DNA of 64,000 nucleotides from positions 58,874,327 through 58,938,326 of the forward strand of contig OY829539.1 of assembly GCA_963691705.1 (NCBI GenBank), written 5' to 3'. This DNA is from Viola odorata (taxonomy: Eukaryota; Streptophyta; Magnoliopsida; Malpighiales; Violaceae). Of the stretch, positions 32,001 to 43,502 are shown one piece after another. The notes under the pieces were generated by a model. It was not told the origin of the DNA. It ran no database searches and worked only from the letters and a program-made list of their open reading frames with translations. Numbering within the stretch: position 1 is the stretch's first letter; each line of letters begins with the position of its first letter. The position numbers were made by a program, and so were the translations under genes.

Positions 32001-35000
32001 TTGCTTTGGGAAGAAAAAATGTCATCTTACTATTCAAAGAAATATATTTTAACCAGGCAGAAAAAAGAGAGTAGAAAATTGTTTCTTTATGCTGTAAGCT
32101 TACTATGCTTAATTAGCATGGTCTTAGATTAGTATTGAGTCTTTAACTTTTGCGCCTTTAAGTTTGATTCAGTTCTGAAGTTTCAGAATTTACTTTTAAG
32201 ATATGTTCACTTTAGCCTGAAAATATGTTAAATGTTGTGAAGGAAGAAAATGGTGAAAAGGCCATTTCTTTATTAAAAGTATTATAGTTTAACCAGGAAT
32301 TTTCCTCACTTTCAAGCATTATACAAGGCACGTGATTTTTATGTTTCCATTATCACAGACCTTAGAAAATAGATTTGTTAAATTCAAATCACTTTTTTAT
32401 GGTTACTCTTAGAGAACCTCAATGGTTCATGTGTTCAACTAGAGTAATAAATATGGGTGTGAGTAAGCCATTCAGTGTGGACCTACTCTGGTTTAATATT
32501 ATTAGTTAGCTGGAGGGAGAATTTGCATCCCATGTAGCTGGGATACATGGTATGTAGTTAGTGAAAAACAAGTTACCGCGTTTTCCTCTCCTTCCACCTT
32601 TCTCGTGGTGAGAACAATAATTAAAAGCTCAGTAGAGAATATAGAAGATTAGAAAGAGTAGAGAGTGGATTATGCCAAAAAAGAAGAGTAGAAAGTCGAT
32701 GACCTGCAGTTTAACAGAGGGGTCTACATGGAGTTGAAAATGTATACATGGGGAATAACATCCTTATGATATGAAAATTGTTCTGGTTGGTGGCTAGTTG
32801 GTGCAGTGCTATGTTGTAGAATTGTTTGGCAATGTGCAGTGAGCATACTGTTTGTTGAAAAGATCGAATGGGCTTGTTTCACTTGAATTGTTTGCATTGC
32901 ACCCCCCAACTCCACCATCTTTGTGTGTAGTTTAGGTTTCTAAAATAAACAAGTCTGCTGAAAACATGTCAACCTTATTGTTTTTTACTGCAGCATAGAA
33001 TTTAACCGCGATGATGAATTGTTTGCTACTGCTGGAGTTTCACGGCGGATCAAAGTTTATGATTTCTCTTCTGTAAGCCTCTGATTTCCTTATTCCTTTT
33101 GATTACTTCCTGTTCTCTTCACAGTAACTTTCAGAAAATGAAAACAGAATGTGATGGTAAAAGTCCTTGGCCTACAGAAGAACATTGTTGGTCAGAGTTT
33201 GATTATGATTCTTCTTGTTGAGGCTATCAATAAGAATCTGCCCGTGGAGTGAAATATGGCGGATACTATGAAACTCCCTTCTGTGTTCATCTAATCTGTT
33301 TGTAACTATATAAACTGATCTTTTGCCTATAATTATGAAAACACTGAGACAGTGCTTGTGTTAAATAAATTTGCCATGATTTATTAAGGGCCATGTTCTA
33401 TGCATTGCAAGTATGTTTACATAGGGACCTCTGAAAATCCCACTCGAGGAGTATTTATTGGCATACTCATACCCATACATGCATCCCTATTTAATTTGTT
33501 AATCCATGGTTATTCTTTTTACTGCCCTTTACATAGTTTCTATATCATTGCCTATGCTATTGGTTCCAGGTTGTGAATGAACCTGCAGATGTCCACTGCC
33601 CTGTTGTGGAGATGACGACACATTCTAAATTAAGTTGCTTGAGTTGGAACAAATTTGCTAAGAATCATATTGCCAGTAGTGATTATGAGGGAATTGTAAC
33701 TATTTGGGATGTGTCAACTAGGCAGGTACTCTTTGTTTTGATTAATTTAATATTCTTTAACCATTCGATGTTACTATCTTATTTTGTCTTACAAATATGC
33801 GTAAACCCTAGCAGAGTGTGATGGAATATGAAGAGCATGAAAAGCGTGCTTGGAGTGTCGATTTTTCTCGTACAGAACCCTCTATGCTAGTATCTGGCAG
33901 TGATGATTGCAAGGTATGCCAAATCTCTTTGTAGCTTCAACCATCTTCCTTGTTTAATCAGGAATGCTCAGAATTCCATTGTATTTCAAAAGGGCTTTAC
34001 CCGAAAAGTGATATTAGGTTCACTTCAGATTCTGTAGCATTTTTGGCATAAAGTTAAAAGTTCAACTGTTTATACCTGTTCGTTGGGGTTTTCGTACTTG
34101 CATTGATTTCCAGCTTATGTATACTACGGTTTTCCAATAGCATGCAAACTCTTTCATCTGCACTGAGTTTTTCTCAGTTCTCACCTCTCACTATCCAAAT
34201 CTGAGAAACCCAAGCTAACCTTCTTCATCTGGTTGCTTATTATGGCATCTGCTGCTTATGGGTAGGAAGAAAAATTCTAATACATAAAACTGTAGTCGTG
34301 TTACTGAGGAAAATCTATCTATTGATGTAGATGCTTCCGTGTTTATTATCAGCAGTGGAAACTTTTTTTGTTCATGTATTTATGAAAAGAGGATGAATGA
34401 GCATCGTGGCAGTAGCCTCCAATAGTATTCTTTAAGATTAGTATTAAGCCTTTAGTTTTTACATCTTCAAAATCCTGATAAATTCTAAGTAGCTTTAAGC
34501 TACTAAATCAAGAGCTTCTGTGATGATAACATCACTTGAGATTCTTGTTAATGGTCTTAATCCTTTTTTTAGTCTATTACTAATAGAAGACCTTTGCTTT
34601 GGGCCTTTTATGTTGGGAATACTGATCCTAGTCTTTCCAGGATCCGCTTGAAGCATTGGATGAGTTTGTAACTTTTGATCAACCTGTATTTTAAGTGAAG
34701 CGGCTGTAGTTAAAGGAAAATCTGTGCTTTTTAATGTGGTTACCTGTGGTTTATCGGGACTAGCTTTTATGTTATGATGCATCTCCTGGTATGATGGAGA
34801 GTGTCTGAGTGAAAAATCTGATTGCATGGAGAGCACGCTTCATTGGAGCTTTATGTGATAGGAAGGAGTGATCCATTTTCAACTAACCACATTTGCAACT
34901 GTGATCTATTAAATCAGGTCAAAGTTTGGTGTACAAATCAGGAAGCAAGTGTTCTTAATATTGACATGAAAGCAAATATCTGTTGCGTCAAGTACAATCC

Positions 35001-36718
35001 TGGATCTAGCAATTACATCGCAGTAAGTTCCTCTCGTGTCATCTTGCTTTAACTTCCTCTGTATTATTTTGCCCATGTAATAGTAGGCATCCGTACTTGC
35101 CTGCACATGCGTTCTATAGATATTATACTCTTCATTTCACTTTAGAATGAGCCGTACCTTGTATTCAGACACTTAGCAAGAAGTAGGGTTTGTTGATGTG
35201 GCACTCAATGAGAAGTTTTGATGATCAACTGCATGTGATACAGATTCTTGATTTGAGTAACAACCATTCATTCTATAACTATATTTTATGTGCATGTGTA
35301 TTGTATTTGTTTTCCTATGGGATATACATATAATGGTAAAAGTACTAATTCCTCGGACCTTGTCAGGTTGGTTCAGCAGACCATCACATTCACTACTACG
35401 ATTTAAGAAACATAAGCCAACCACTCCATGTGTTCAGTGGGCACAGGAAAGCTGTTTCTTACGTGAAATTTTTGTCTAACAATGAGCTTGCTTCAGCATC
35501 TACTGACAGCACGTTACGGTTGTGGGACGTGAAGGATAATGTGCCGGTAAGTAGTATGTCTTTGTACCAAAGAACAGATGATTCAGGTTTTTTTCTATTT
35601 TTGTTGAGTAAGCCCTTAAATATTGGTAATGAATTAATGTTTGTTAGAAAATTGATTATTAATTGATGAATGTCCAATTTGTCACGTATCTAGAAAGAAA
35701 AGAATATCTGTTAACAAATGAAACAGGACTTCATTATATCCAAGACTGTGAACAACATGCATGTATAATCGAACTATGTAAGTTTATTTTGTGTTAAGGT
35801 AATATTCAAGAGCAAGGCACTAGAGTTTTAGATTATTCTGATCTAGCAACAGTGAAGCAGGTAGCTGTGGTAAATGTTTTCAATTTTGTAAATGGTTCCT
35901 AGAGTTTGTCTACAGAAAGGTACTAAAGTAAAAAGTTCATGATATTCCCCTTTATCTTAATCAAGTTAATTTTCACTATATTTCATAGTAATCCTTAAAT
36001 GTTTAAAACCTTATAATATTTCCTAAATACAACAAAGACAGTACAAAATAGTCATTTCATAATGCCCGTAGCAATATGGGTAACGGAGATTGAAGGTGGA
36101 AGAAAAGTGTGCATGCTACTGCTTTACACTGCAATGCTTATAGTGTCTTCAATATTTCACAGTGGTCCCTAGTATTAAAACATTAGCAATATTACTCATA
36201 TGCATGACTAAAGGGCTAGGCAATATGTACGGTAAGGTCTCTATGTCGTTCAGTTTTTGCCTCTTCGGATGTGGCTGTTAGCAGTCCCGTGCGTTCTTAT
36301 TGCTTAACAACCAAACTCACGTGCTGGCTGTGTTTCAGGTTCGTGCATTCAGGGGCCATACCAATGAGAAGAACTTTGTGGGACTCACAGTAAACAGCGA
36401 GTATGTTGCATGTGGAAGTGAAACCAATGAGGTTTTTGTCTACCACAAGGTTAGATATAAGTATAAAACGTCAACTGTGATACTTTTTGTTGTTTTGATT
36501 TGTTTTGTGAAGTACAACGGTTTGAAGTTTTACGTTTTACTCTGCAGGAGATCTCCAAACCTGTTACGTGGCATAGGTTTGGTTCACCCGAAATGGACGA
36601 TGCAGACGAGGATGCTGGAACTTACTTCATCAGTGCTGTTTGCTGGAAGAGTGATAGTCCTACAATGCTAACTGCAAATAGTCAGGGTACGATTAAGGTA
36701 TTAGTTCTCGCAGCTTGA
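29093..36718 (+). CDS. COP1: COP1 E3 ubiquitin ligase (RING, coiled coil, WD40)
   Basis: Thirteen exons: 29093-29413, 29613-29690, 29959-30114, 30267-30617, 31192-31349, 31446-31511, 32994-33072, 33570-33725, 33815-33913, 34918-35022, 35367-35546, 36339-36449, 36548-36718. They join in frame to 2031 nt (676 residues), close to the 675 residues and 13 exons of Arabidopsis COP1. RING ligands are C53, C56, C68, H70, C73, C76, C87, C90; a coiled coil follows near 130-215; the C-terminal half is a seven-bladed WD40 propeller ([36 protein letters not shown]) ending in [18 protein letters not shown]1 with SPA proteins and the CUL4-DDB1 ligase ubiquitinates light-response factors such as HY5 in darkness. 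Introns 6 (1.5 kb) and 9 (1.0 kb) are the longest. No damaging change seen. Confidence 0.97.
34495..34827 (-). other. Antisense ORF within COP1 intron 9, unrecognised
   Basis: A 111-codon ATG-started frame lies antisense inside intron 9 (33914-34917). The product is Ser/Thr/Lys-rich without hydrophobic segments or a motif I know. It may be a transposon remnant or a chance frame; nothing supports expression. Confidence 0.25.
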
Positions 36719-37472
36719 ACAAATAACAAGGGATAGAGGTTGAAGAAAGAAACTAATATGAGCACAACAATAATGTATTTGGAACTACCTGTTATATTGC
36801 CGCGATCGCCAACTTGTAAATAACATTGGAGTGTGAAATTGAGAGTGGTTTGTATAGGCTTTATTTTTTGTAAGTGTTATTTATTTATCGTCAGATAAAT
36901 GTACAACCATTCCAAAGAAAATGTAGTAGTCTTTCACACATTCATCAAATGATTCCAAATTTACTCAGTAATGAACTTTGCTCTAAGCAAAAAATGATAT
37001 TGTCAAGACGATGGATTCATCAGAGAACATATAATGCTTCATCTGCGCTGTGGGTTTGTGCCGATCTGCCCGAAACTTGGCCGATACATTGAAAAATTGA
37101 CTATGATTTGCAGAGTTGGTTTTACTGGATCTTAATTTTGCTACAGATTACAATCTGACCATGTTTTTGCCAAATGTTTTAACTTGAATGAAAATGATGG
37201 ATGTATAAAGTAATTGCAGGATTATAGCTTTTGTTAACAGCATATCTGGTGAGGGAGGATGTTGATCAAAGATTTGGCCAACTAATTCGTACATCAGTCA
37301 ACAGATACAGATTCAAAACATAGTCATCCTATTCATCATGAATAAGTTACAGATGAAGCTCAGCAACAGAAGCTTACTTCAGGTACAAAGCGAAAGATAT
37401 TGATTACAAATGAGAGGAATTACATGGTAATATATTTTTTTTGATAGAGAAATTTGGACAATTTTAACAAAC
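36719..37472. other. COP1 3' flank / intergenic
   Basis: About the first 150 bp are a plausible COP1 3' UTR. The rest is AT-rich and may include the 3' part of the minus-strand TAS3-like transcript. Short frames are not convincing. Confidence 0.45.
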
Positions 37473-37474
37473 TA

Positions 37475-37608
37475 CATCCTCCCTAATCTGTTTTTGAATA
37501 ATTGACTCTTTGAAACAGTAACAAAAAGTACAATAAACACCAAAAAGTAAAGTAAAGTGAACAGTAACAAAAAGTACAAAAGTGACAATTATTCGAAAAC
37601 GGAGGAAG
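37475..37608. mobile_element. Degenerate Stowaway-like MITE
   Basis: The arms share GTTTTCGAATAATTG-type sequence in inverted orientation and end in CCTCC-type termini, with TA on both sides (37473-37474, 37609-37610). It lies about 100 bp from the tasiARF-like 21-mer, on the 3' side of the TAS3-like transcript. Confidence 0.6.
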
Positions 37609-37784
37609 TATATTATAAAAATATATATAAATTAAATCTTTACTAAAATTGAAATAAAAAATATAATTTAGAAAGTTAATATCTACCATGATTGATTTTC
37701 TAATATTCATGGACTTGCAAGGTCAAGAAAAAGAAAATCAACCTAGCAGAATTCAGCCCAAGGGAGGGAGGACACAAGAACAGA

Positions 37785-37805
37785 AAGCTCAGGAGAGATA
37801 AAGCC
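37785..37805 (-). promoter_or_regulatory. miR390 target-like site
   Basis: The plus strand reads AAGCTCAGGAG then AGATAAAGCC, close to miR390 itself, so the minus-strand RNA would pair with miR390. Hand pairing gives wobbles at miRNA positions 12 and 17 and a mismatch at 18. Positions 10-11 are paired, so slicing is possible, unlike typical 5' TAS3 sites with a central mismatch. Confidence 0.65.
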
Positions 37806-37812
37806 ATGTTGT

Positions 37813-37914
37813 CTACAACATCATCTCATGACATTGGTTGATTTCATCACTGTAATGATCATTAATTATGGTAAAGCATTGAAGCACATCTACAGAACTG
37901 ACATGTTGATCCAT
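37813..37914 (-). CDS. Short ORF upstream of the miR390 site in the TAS3-like RNA
   Basis: 33 codons plus TAG, starting at the first AUG after the predicted transcription start. Its stop lies 7 nt before the miR390 site. In TAS3 RNAs translation of such an ORF is linked to ribosome pausing next to the AGO7-miR390 complex. The peptide itself is probably not the point; no domain seen. Confidence 0.5.
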   Translation of the reverse strand: MDQHVSSVDVLQCFTIINDHYSDEINQCHEMML

Positions 37915-38053
37915 GGTAGAACAAAAAAGAGGAGCACTGAGGACAGAGGAGGTTGGGGAGAAAGAGAACGGGTCTTGAATTCTTGGGATTCTTAGGGTTG
38001 TTTTTGGTCTGTGCAAGAGAGGAAGAAGGGTGGTGCGGGTGGTGGTATTTATA

Positions 38054-40394
38054 TGAGAATTGAGAAATGTAGCGTTGGGTTACAAATGAGAACTGATGGG
38101 TTTCTTGTGTCATTTCCTAGTAGGAAAAGACAGGATGGAGTCTGAGAAATTTGCTCTCTTGGGATTTATTATCCACATTTCCAGTTTGAAGTGAGAATAT
38201 GTATATATTTCCCTCTTATTATTACCATAATTACTTTTTCGAGGATTAATTGATAATTAATAAAAATAGTTTAATCAATAATTATATAATAATTATATTT
38301 TAATAATTATTTTAATTATAATAAAAACTGAAAAACTGGCATCTTTATTTAACTAGTATATTTTACTAGTATATATTTTCCATATCTCTGTGTTGACTGC
38401 ATAGATTTGCAGAAAGGAAAGAGAAGTAACATAAACAAAACCCTAGGAGTTTAGCTACACAAGGGCCTTTCTTAATTGTTCCAATCTCTTGAGTGTGTTC
38501 CTTTTGTCCCTCTCACTACATTTTCCCAAAATCACACTACAATACAAATTTTAAATTTATTATCAAAACCCTAAAAATATCCCTCATTCCCATGTCTCAC
38601 TCTTACACCTCTGAAAAAAAATTAATTAATTGGGTCGTCGTCTCTCTGCATTGTAAGGTCAATCTCATATGGGTCCTCCTCTTTAATGGTCACCTTTGAA
38701 AATCCTATCTGCTCCTTCTGCTCTCTCCACTTATTCATTTTGTATTTTTTTTTACAATGTTATTGTGTGTTCATCACATTAGTTACCGACTATTTTAAAT
38801 TTAAATCATATACGAATTAAAAGGATAACAAAATTATCTTACACAAGTATTTAACTCAGTTGCATGCTAAAAAATATCAAAACCGAAACTTCTAATTAAA
38901 TTTGAATAATTTTTTACCAACTAATTTATGGGTTTGTAAGTCTTTTTTAAATTTTATTTTATTTGCTCATGTGGTAATAAATAAATAATCATAAAAATAG
39001 AAATACTTTATAGCCTGCGACTTTTGTTACGTGGTCCAGTGAATGTTTGCCTTGCCTGGACCTGCCTGTTTCCCTTACCAAGTTTTGGTCTCATTAATGC
39101 TAGGTCATGATGAACCTCATGCACCAACCATTAATGGCTTGGGTCCATTCTTTTCTACATTTATCATAGCTTATTTAAAAATAAAAAAAAATTTTAATTT
39201 TTTCTAAAATTGAAGAAATTAATAATTACAAACTAGCTACTTGTTCTGCATGTTGCTTGGGTCCGAAACAGTATTGTTGTCCTTCCTTTTGGTCAATTTG
39301 CACACCAACCTATGGCTATAGGCTCCCACTAAGTTCATTAATGGGTTGAGCTTTCTAGCCTTCTAGGGTTGTGTTTTGCTAACTTTTGTATCAATCTTCT
39401 TCAATGTAAGGTTGTCTTGAATTACTGTTTAATGTTGTTTACAATGATAATTTTTAGAGTAGATCCGTAAAAGAAGAGTTACTGATAATCATGGTAGAGC
39501 GGTAAAATAATTACTAATTAATTTAAATTTTAAGTTCGAATCATGAGAGCACAACAAATTACATTAGAGAGTCGTTACAATGAAAATCTAGATTCAACAT
39601 TGACGCTCTTATTTAACGATTTTTGTTATTAGAAAAGAGACTTAAAAGTTTAGAAATTTCATCCATCACCGATGAACTTAGACAAAAGCTCAGCAAACCT
39701 CAACCCAATGCACAAACCCAGGCCAAATCAGAGGGGTTGGGTCGGACTTGGTCTTTATGGGCTAATTGTGAGCTTTTGGGTCAGCCCACGTCCAAGTCTA
39801 CTCACCGATCATAATCGAACTTAATTATATACCTCATAAAGAGGAGATTTTATTCTGTTTTTCTCATAAATTCTTCGTATATTTTTAAAAAAATTATCTA
39901 ATTAGCCCCTCTCGGAAATTCCACTCAAACTCTGCCTTCAACTTTCATACGTTAGCTTAGTTAAGCTTTGCGTAAATTCTTGAAGGACAAACTACAGACA
40001 TGAGATTTAATAACGTCACTTCGAGCAGGCCCAAGTAAATTATTGGGCTGGGCTTGAGCTACTAATAATTAGGTTTGGCACATATGAGTCCAGCCCATAT
40101 GCATAGAGTTAGCGTTTGAAGTTTGAATAATAGGAATTTAAAGCGTGAATGCAACCTCCAAACCATAAAACAAATATGAAATGGAGGTATATTCTTGAGC
40201 TATTGGGTTGATGTCAACTTGTCGTAGCACGTAAATTATTTGAGAGATTTATCATGTTTAATAAATAGTACTAATAAATATGGGTTTGTTTTGTTATAGT
40301 GTGAAAAAAAAAATGTGAGCTTACCTAATAGAATATATATGCAATGTTCTGCACCAAAGTATAAAAAAATAATGCACTGTTTTGCACTTGCAAC
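38054..40394. other. Intergenic, no gene supported
   Basis: Long AT-rich sequence with homopolymer runs. Small frames near 38493-38699 and 39623-39814 have no recognisable product. I see no tRNA, no clear repeat family and no coding signal. Confidence 0.5.
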
Positions 40395-40996
40395 TAGGGA
40401 TGATAATGGATACTCATACCCGCCCATAATCATACCCGCAATTACGTATGATTTGGGTGTGGATAATACCCGCATTTATAATTGCGGGTATAATTGGGTA
40501 TGGTATCCGCACAATACCCGCATGTTTTTCAACTTTCCATTTCCTTGATTTTGTCTCTCTCCTCTCTCCTCTCTCATCTTTTTTAATTTTTCTTTCGTAA
40601 TAAAAACTCAATCTTCTTCGTTAATACTTTGAATAAAATAAATTAAAAACTATAAAAACATAATCTTTATCTCAAGATGAGTAATTAGACATCCACTTTT
40701 TATATTTTTCTTAATTTTTTTATAAATGGGTTGTACGGAATATGATGCTATAAAAAAATAATATAAATAAAATAAAATTATAGTAAATTTTTACTTAATT
40801 ATAAAAAAATAAAAAATTTGGTGAAATAATTTTATTAAGTTAAATAATAAATAAATAAGTGTAATTGGATATCCATTACATACCCAATTGGGTATGGATA
40901 ATAATGGATATTTAGTTGCGGGTATGAGTTGGGTATTTACCCATACCCGCCCATACCCGCTTTAACCCACCCATACCCACCCAATTACCATCCCTA
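40395..40996. mobile_element. hAT-type non-autonomous element
   Basis: Ends are TAGGGATGATAATGG (left) and CCAATTACCATCCCTA (right), imperfect inverted repeats. Flanking 8-mers CTTGCAAC (40387-40394) and CTTACAAC (40997-41004) match at 7 of 8, the duplication length of hAT elements. Subterminal regions are packed with ACCCGC/ATACCC repeats, typical of plant hAT MITEs. No transposase. Confidence 0.82.
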
Positions 40997-41004
40997 CTTA
41001 CAAC

Positions 41005-41865
41005 TGTGGAGAATGTTTTTAATAAATTTAATTTAAATTTTAAAAAGTTATACAAGTATTAAAATGGGGTTACGATGTGTGTAAATTTAAAAATTATAAA
41101 ATACCGACACCTCATATATATTAATATTTATTATATAAAAATATCATTCACAACAATAAAAAAATTCAACTATATCTCTAAAGATAACTCAATTGAAACG
41201 TGAATTTCAAATTAAGTTTAGTTTTATTAATACTTTTAGTAACTATAATTTACGTTAAATATTTTTTTAATATCAGTAATTGTTTAGAATTATGCTAAAA
41301 AAATAGGACACGAGAGATAGTAAATTAAATACGTGTCGTATGAATATCTGTCAAATATTGGTATTAGAAACGAGTCCGATATGGATACGATATAAAATAT
41401 GAAGTGTTTGTGATTTATAGCATCCGAGTGGCTTACACAATGGGAGTAAAAAAAACTTAAGAAATCAAACTCCCCCTCGCGAGTGCATTGATGTCACGCC
41501 GGCTTTTCATTGATGTTCAAAATTCAAAGTTACGTCTATCACCGTTCATTAGACATTATAAGTTTGTCGATCATTGTACGTTATCTTATACACAATAGTC
41601 TTAAAAAGAAAAAAACTATGGGTATTTTATGCATCTGTTTCAACAAACATGGGCTTTGGGTCATATTTAAACACTATTTTATCTGCCAAACACAACAAAC
41701 TGCTTACTTTTTGGAGAGTTTTTTTTTTGGGCTCTTTAGTTTTCTTAGATTTTTATTTTTGTTATAGATAAAAGACTAATTTTATTTACTGTGGATGATT
41801 AGTTTCGCTGGACTACTATAGTTAGGTGGCGGAAATATATATACTATAAATTTTTATATATGTTA
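41005..41865. other. Intergenic, no gene supported
   Basis: AT-rich; an 85-codon frame near 41510-41767 is hydrophobic but resembles nothing I know and may be chance. Confidence 0.4.
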
Positions 41866-41867
41866 TA

Positions 41868-42136
41868 CTCCCTCCGGTCCGAAATGTATGACGTTTTAGC
41901 ATTTGTTTTTACTGTTCCGGAACGTATCTTAAGACGGCCGGAACAATCACTATTTAAGGCAATTTTAACCCGAATTTTTTCTCAGAAGTACGTTAAGTAC
42001 GTTAAGGATTAACGTACGTTCGAAAAAAAATACGGAATTTTTTGGGGTCAAATAGTACCTCATCCGGCCTCTTCGATATGCGTTCTCTACTAAATATTAG
42101 GATGCGAGAAAGTCATACATTTCGCACCAGAGGGAG
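41868..42136. mobile_element. Stowaway-type MITE
   Basis: CTCCCTCCGGTCCGAAATG at the left end and its imperfect inverse at the right (GCACCAGAGGGAG), flanked by TA (41866-41867, 42137-42138). About 269 bp, no ORF. Confidence 0.88.
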
Positions 42137-42138
42137 TA

Positions 42139-42878
42139 CCATGTGGCCAAAAAAGAAACATTAGCCGATCTCCATATCTAACTCCCGTCCTAAACTAATT
42201 TTTCTCACTCTACCCCTAATTATAGCATCCGATAAAATCAAGGTTTCATTCGTGTAGAGGATAACTAAGTCGTACAAACGACTTGTCACACTGAAGAAAT
42301 TAAAGTCAGCGGTTGCACAAATTCTTCGATAAAATAAATGGCTGCACAAAGTCTGATGTATAGAAAAAAGAAAGAGAGAAAGAAACAGAAGTAAGACATT
42401 GTGGTTGCACAAAGTTATCATCAACACGGCATCTCTAAATCATCAGATGCGGTAAATTAATTAATTAGTTTTGGCCAATACTTTTCGTGTAAAAAAACAA
42501 GAAAAATTACAAGGCTTATTTTTTGTTTTTGCTTACTTTTGTTTTTTTAGATGATGAGATTCGAATCTAAGGTCGAATTTTTACTGATATTTTTATTATC
42601 AGTTAGACAACTAATGGGCTAGATAGATAAGCCATTGACTTCTTTTTTTCTTATCAGCAAAAAGAGAAGTGCTTTAAAAAAAAACCATGAGAGTTACAAG
42701 TTAACAAGGAACTACCAAATTTCGGGATTGATTTGTAAGCTAATTACGTAAGGAGTAAATTTATTACTACGACTACACGATTTTGTATAATTGTGTCAAT
42801 GGTTGCTAATTCATCTACGGACTTATTATGGTATGTTGAAAAAAAATGTATGATTTGAATTACGTAATAATCAACTAA
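42139..42878. other. Intergenic, no gene supported
   Basis: Short AT-rich stretch between MITEs; no reliable ORF, RNA gene or repeat. Confidence 0.4.
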
Positions 42879-42880
42879 TA

Positions 42881-43123
42881 CTCTTTCCAAAAAAAAATTA
42901 AAAGACATCTTCGACTAAAAAATTGGTGTCAAATAAATGACGTTTTGTAGGTACTTTATGATTAATTTATTCAATATGCAGAAAGAGAGAGAAAAGTATT
43001 TTTTGGAATATATAAGAGAGAAATGATTGTTTAGTATTAAAAATATTTTCACCAATCATTATCTTAATTCTCGTGTTCAATTTCAAAACGTCATTTATTG
43101 GAGTTATTGGAGTTCGGAAAGAG
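42881..43123. mobile_element. Stowaway-like MITE
   Basis: CTCTTTCC / GGAAAGAG termini next to TA dinucleotides (42879-42880, 43124-43125). A perfect internal inverted pair AATAAATGACGTTTTG / CAAAACGTCATTTATT supports the fold-back structure. Confidence 0.7.
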
Positions 43124-43167
43124 TAGTAATTTAGACTTGAATCAATGTTGAACTATCTTGTAACTTA

Positions 43168-43402
43168 CTCTATCCATCTCTTTCTTTGTATTTTATACAA
43201 ATCACTTTACACATTTTTTAAATTTGTACTTGACACTAATATTTTTCTTGTTTATTCTAATTTACATACGTTATTATTTTCATTAACCATCTCTCTTCAA
43301 TAATAAGGTATAAATTAGTAAAATTAAGCAAAAAGTTATATAAACATTACTGAAACGTGAAGCAAAAATTTTAAAATGTCATTTAATATAAAACGGAGAG
43401 AG
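43168..43402. mobile_element. Stowaway-like MITE, diverged
   Basis: CTCTATCC at the left and GGAGAGAG at the right with flanking TA (43166-43167, 43403-43404). The arms are only weakly similar further inside, so it is probably old. Confidence 0.5.
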
Positions 43403-43502
43403 TATAATTTAAATTTTATAATACAAATTTAGTAATTTGAAATTAATATTCTTGTAATATGTTTTTTTCTTACTTATAAACTAATTTTGTGTAATATATA
43501 CT

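Larger units (their letters stand above)
37700..38022 (-). ncRNA. TAS3: Probable TAS3 trans-acting siRNA precursor
   Basis: Minus strand, in order: TATA box (TATAAATA, plus 38046-38053); first AUG at 37914 opening a 33-codon ORF (MDQHV...HEMML); its stop at 37813-37815; 7 nt; a miR390-type target site (plus 37785-37805) with one mismatch and two G:U pairs by hand pairing; then a 21-mer (plus 37709-37729) starting TTCTTGACCTTG, matching the tasiARF consensus at 17 of 21 positions. TAS3 RNAs carry miR390 sites around tasiARFs that target ARF2/3/4, and a short ORF ending just before the 5' site is a known TAS3 feature. Not found: a good second (3') miR390 site. Transcript ends are estimates. It could be a diverged or decaying TAS3. 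Confidence 0.65.

Noticed and set aside
36900..37092. A small ORF downstream of COP1
   Set aside because: AT-rich 3' flank with no motif and no splice or promoter context.
37353..37378. A second (3') miR390 site of the TAS3-like RNA (AAGCTCAG word)
   Set aside because: Only the 8-nt seed end matches; the rest pairs poorly, so it is unlikely to be bound.
37785..37805. A MIR390 gene on the plus strand
   Set aside because: There is no complementary star strand within hairpin distance, and the sequence deviates from mature miR390; a TAS3 target site on the minus strand fits better.
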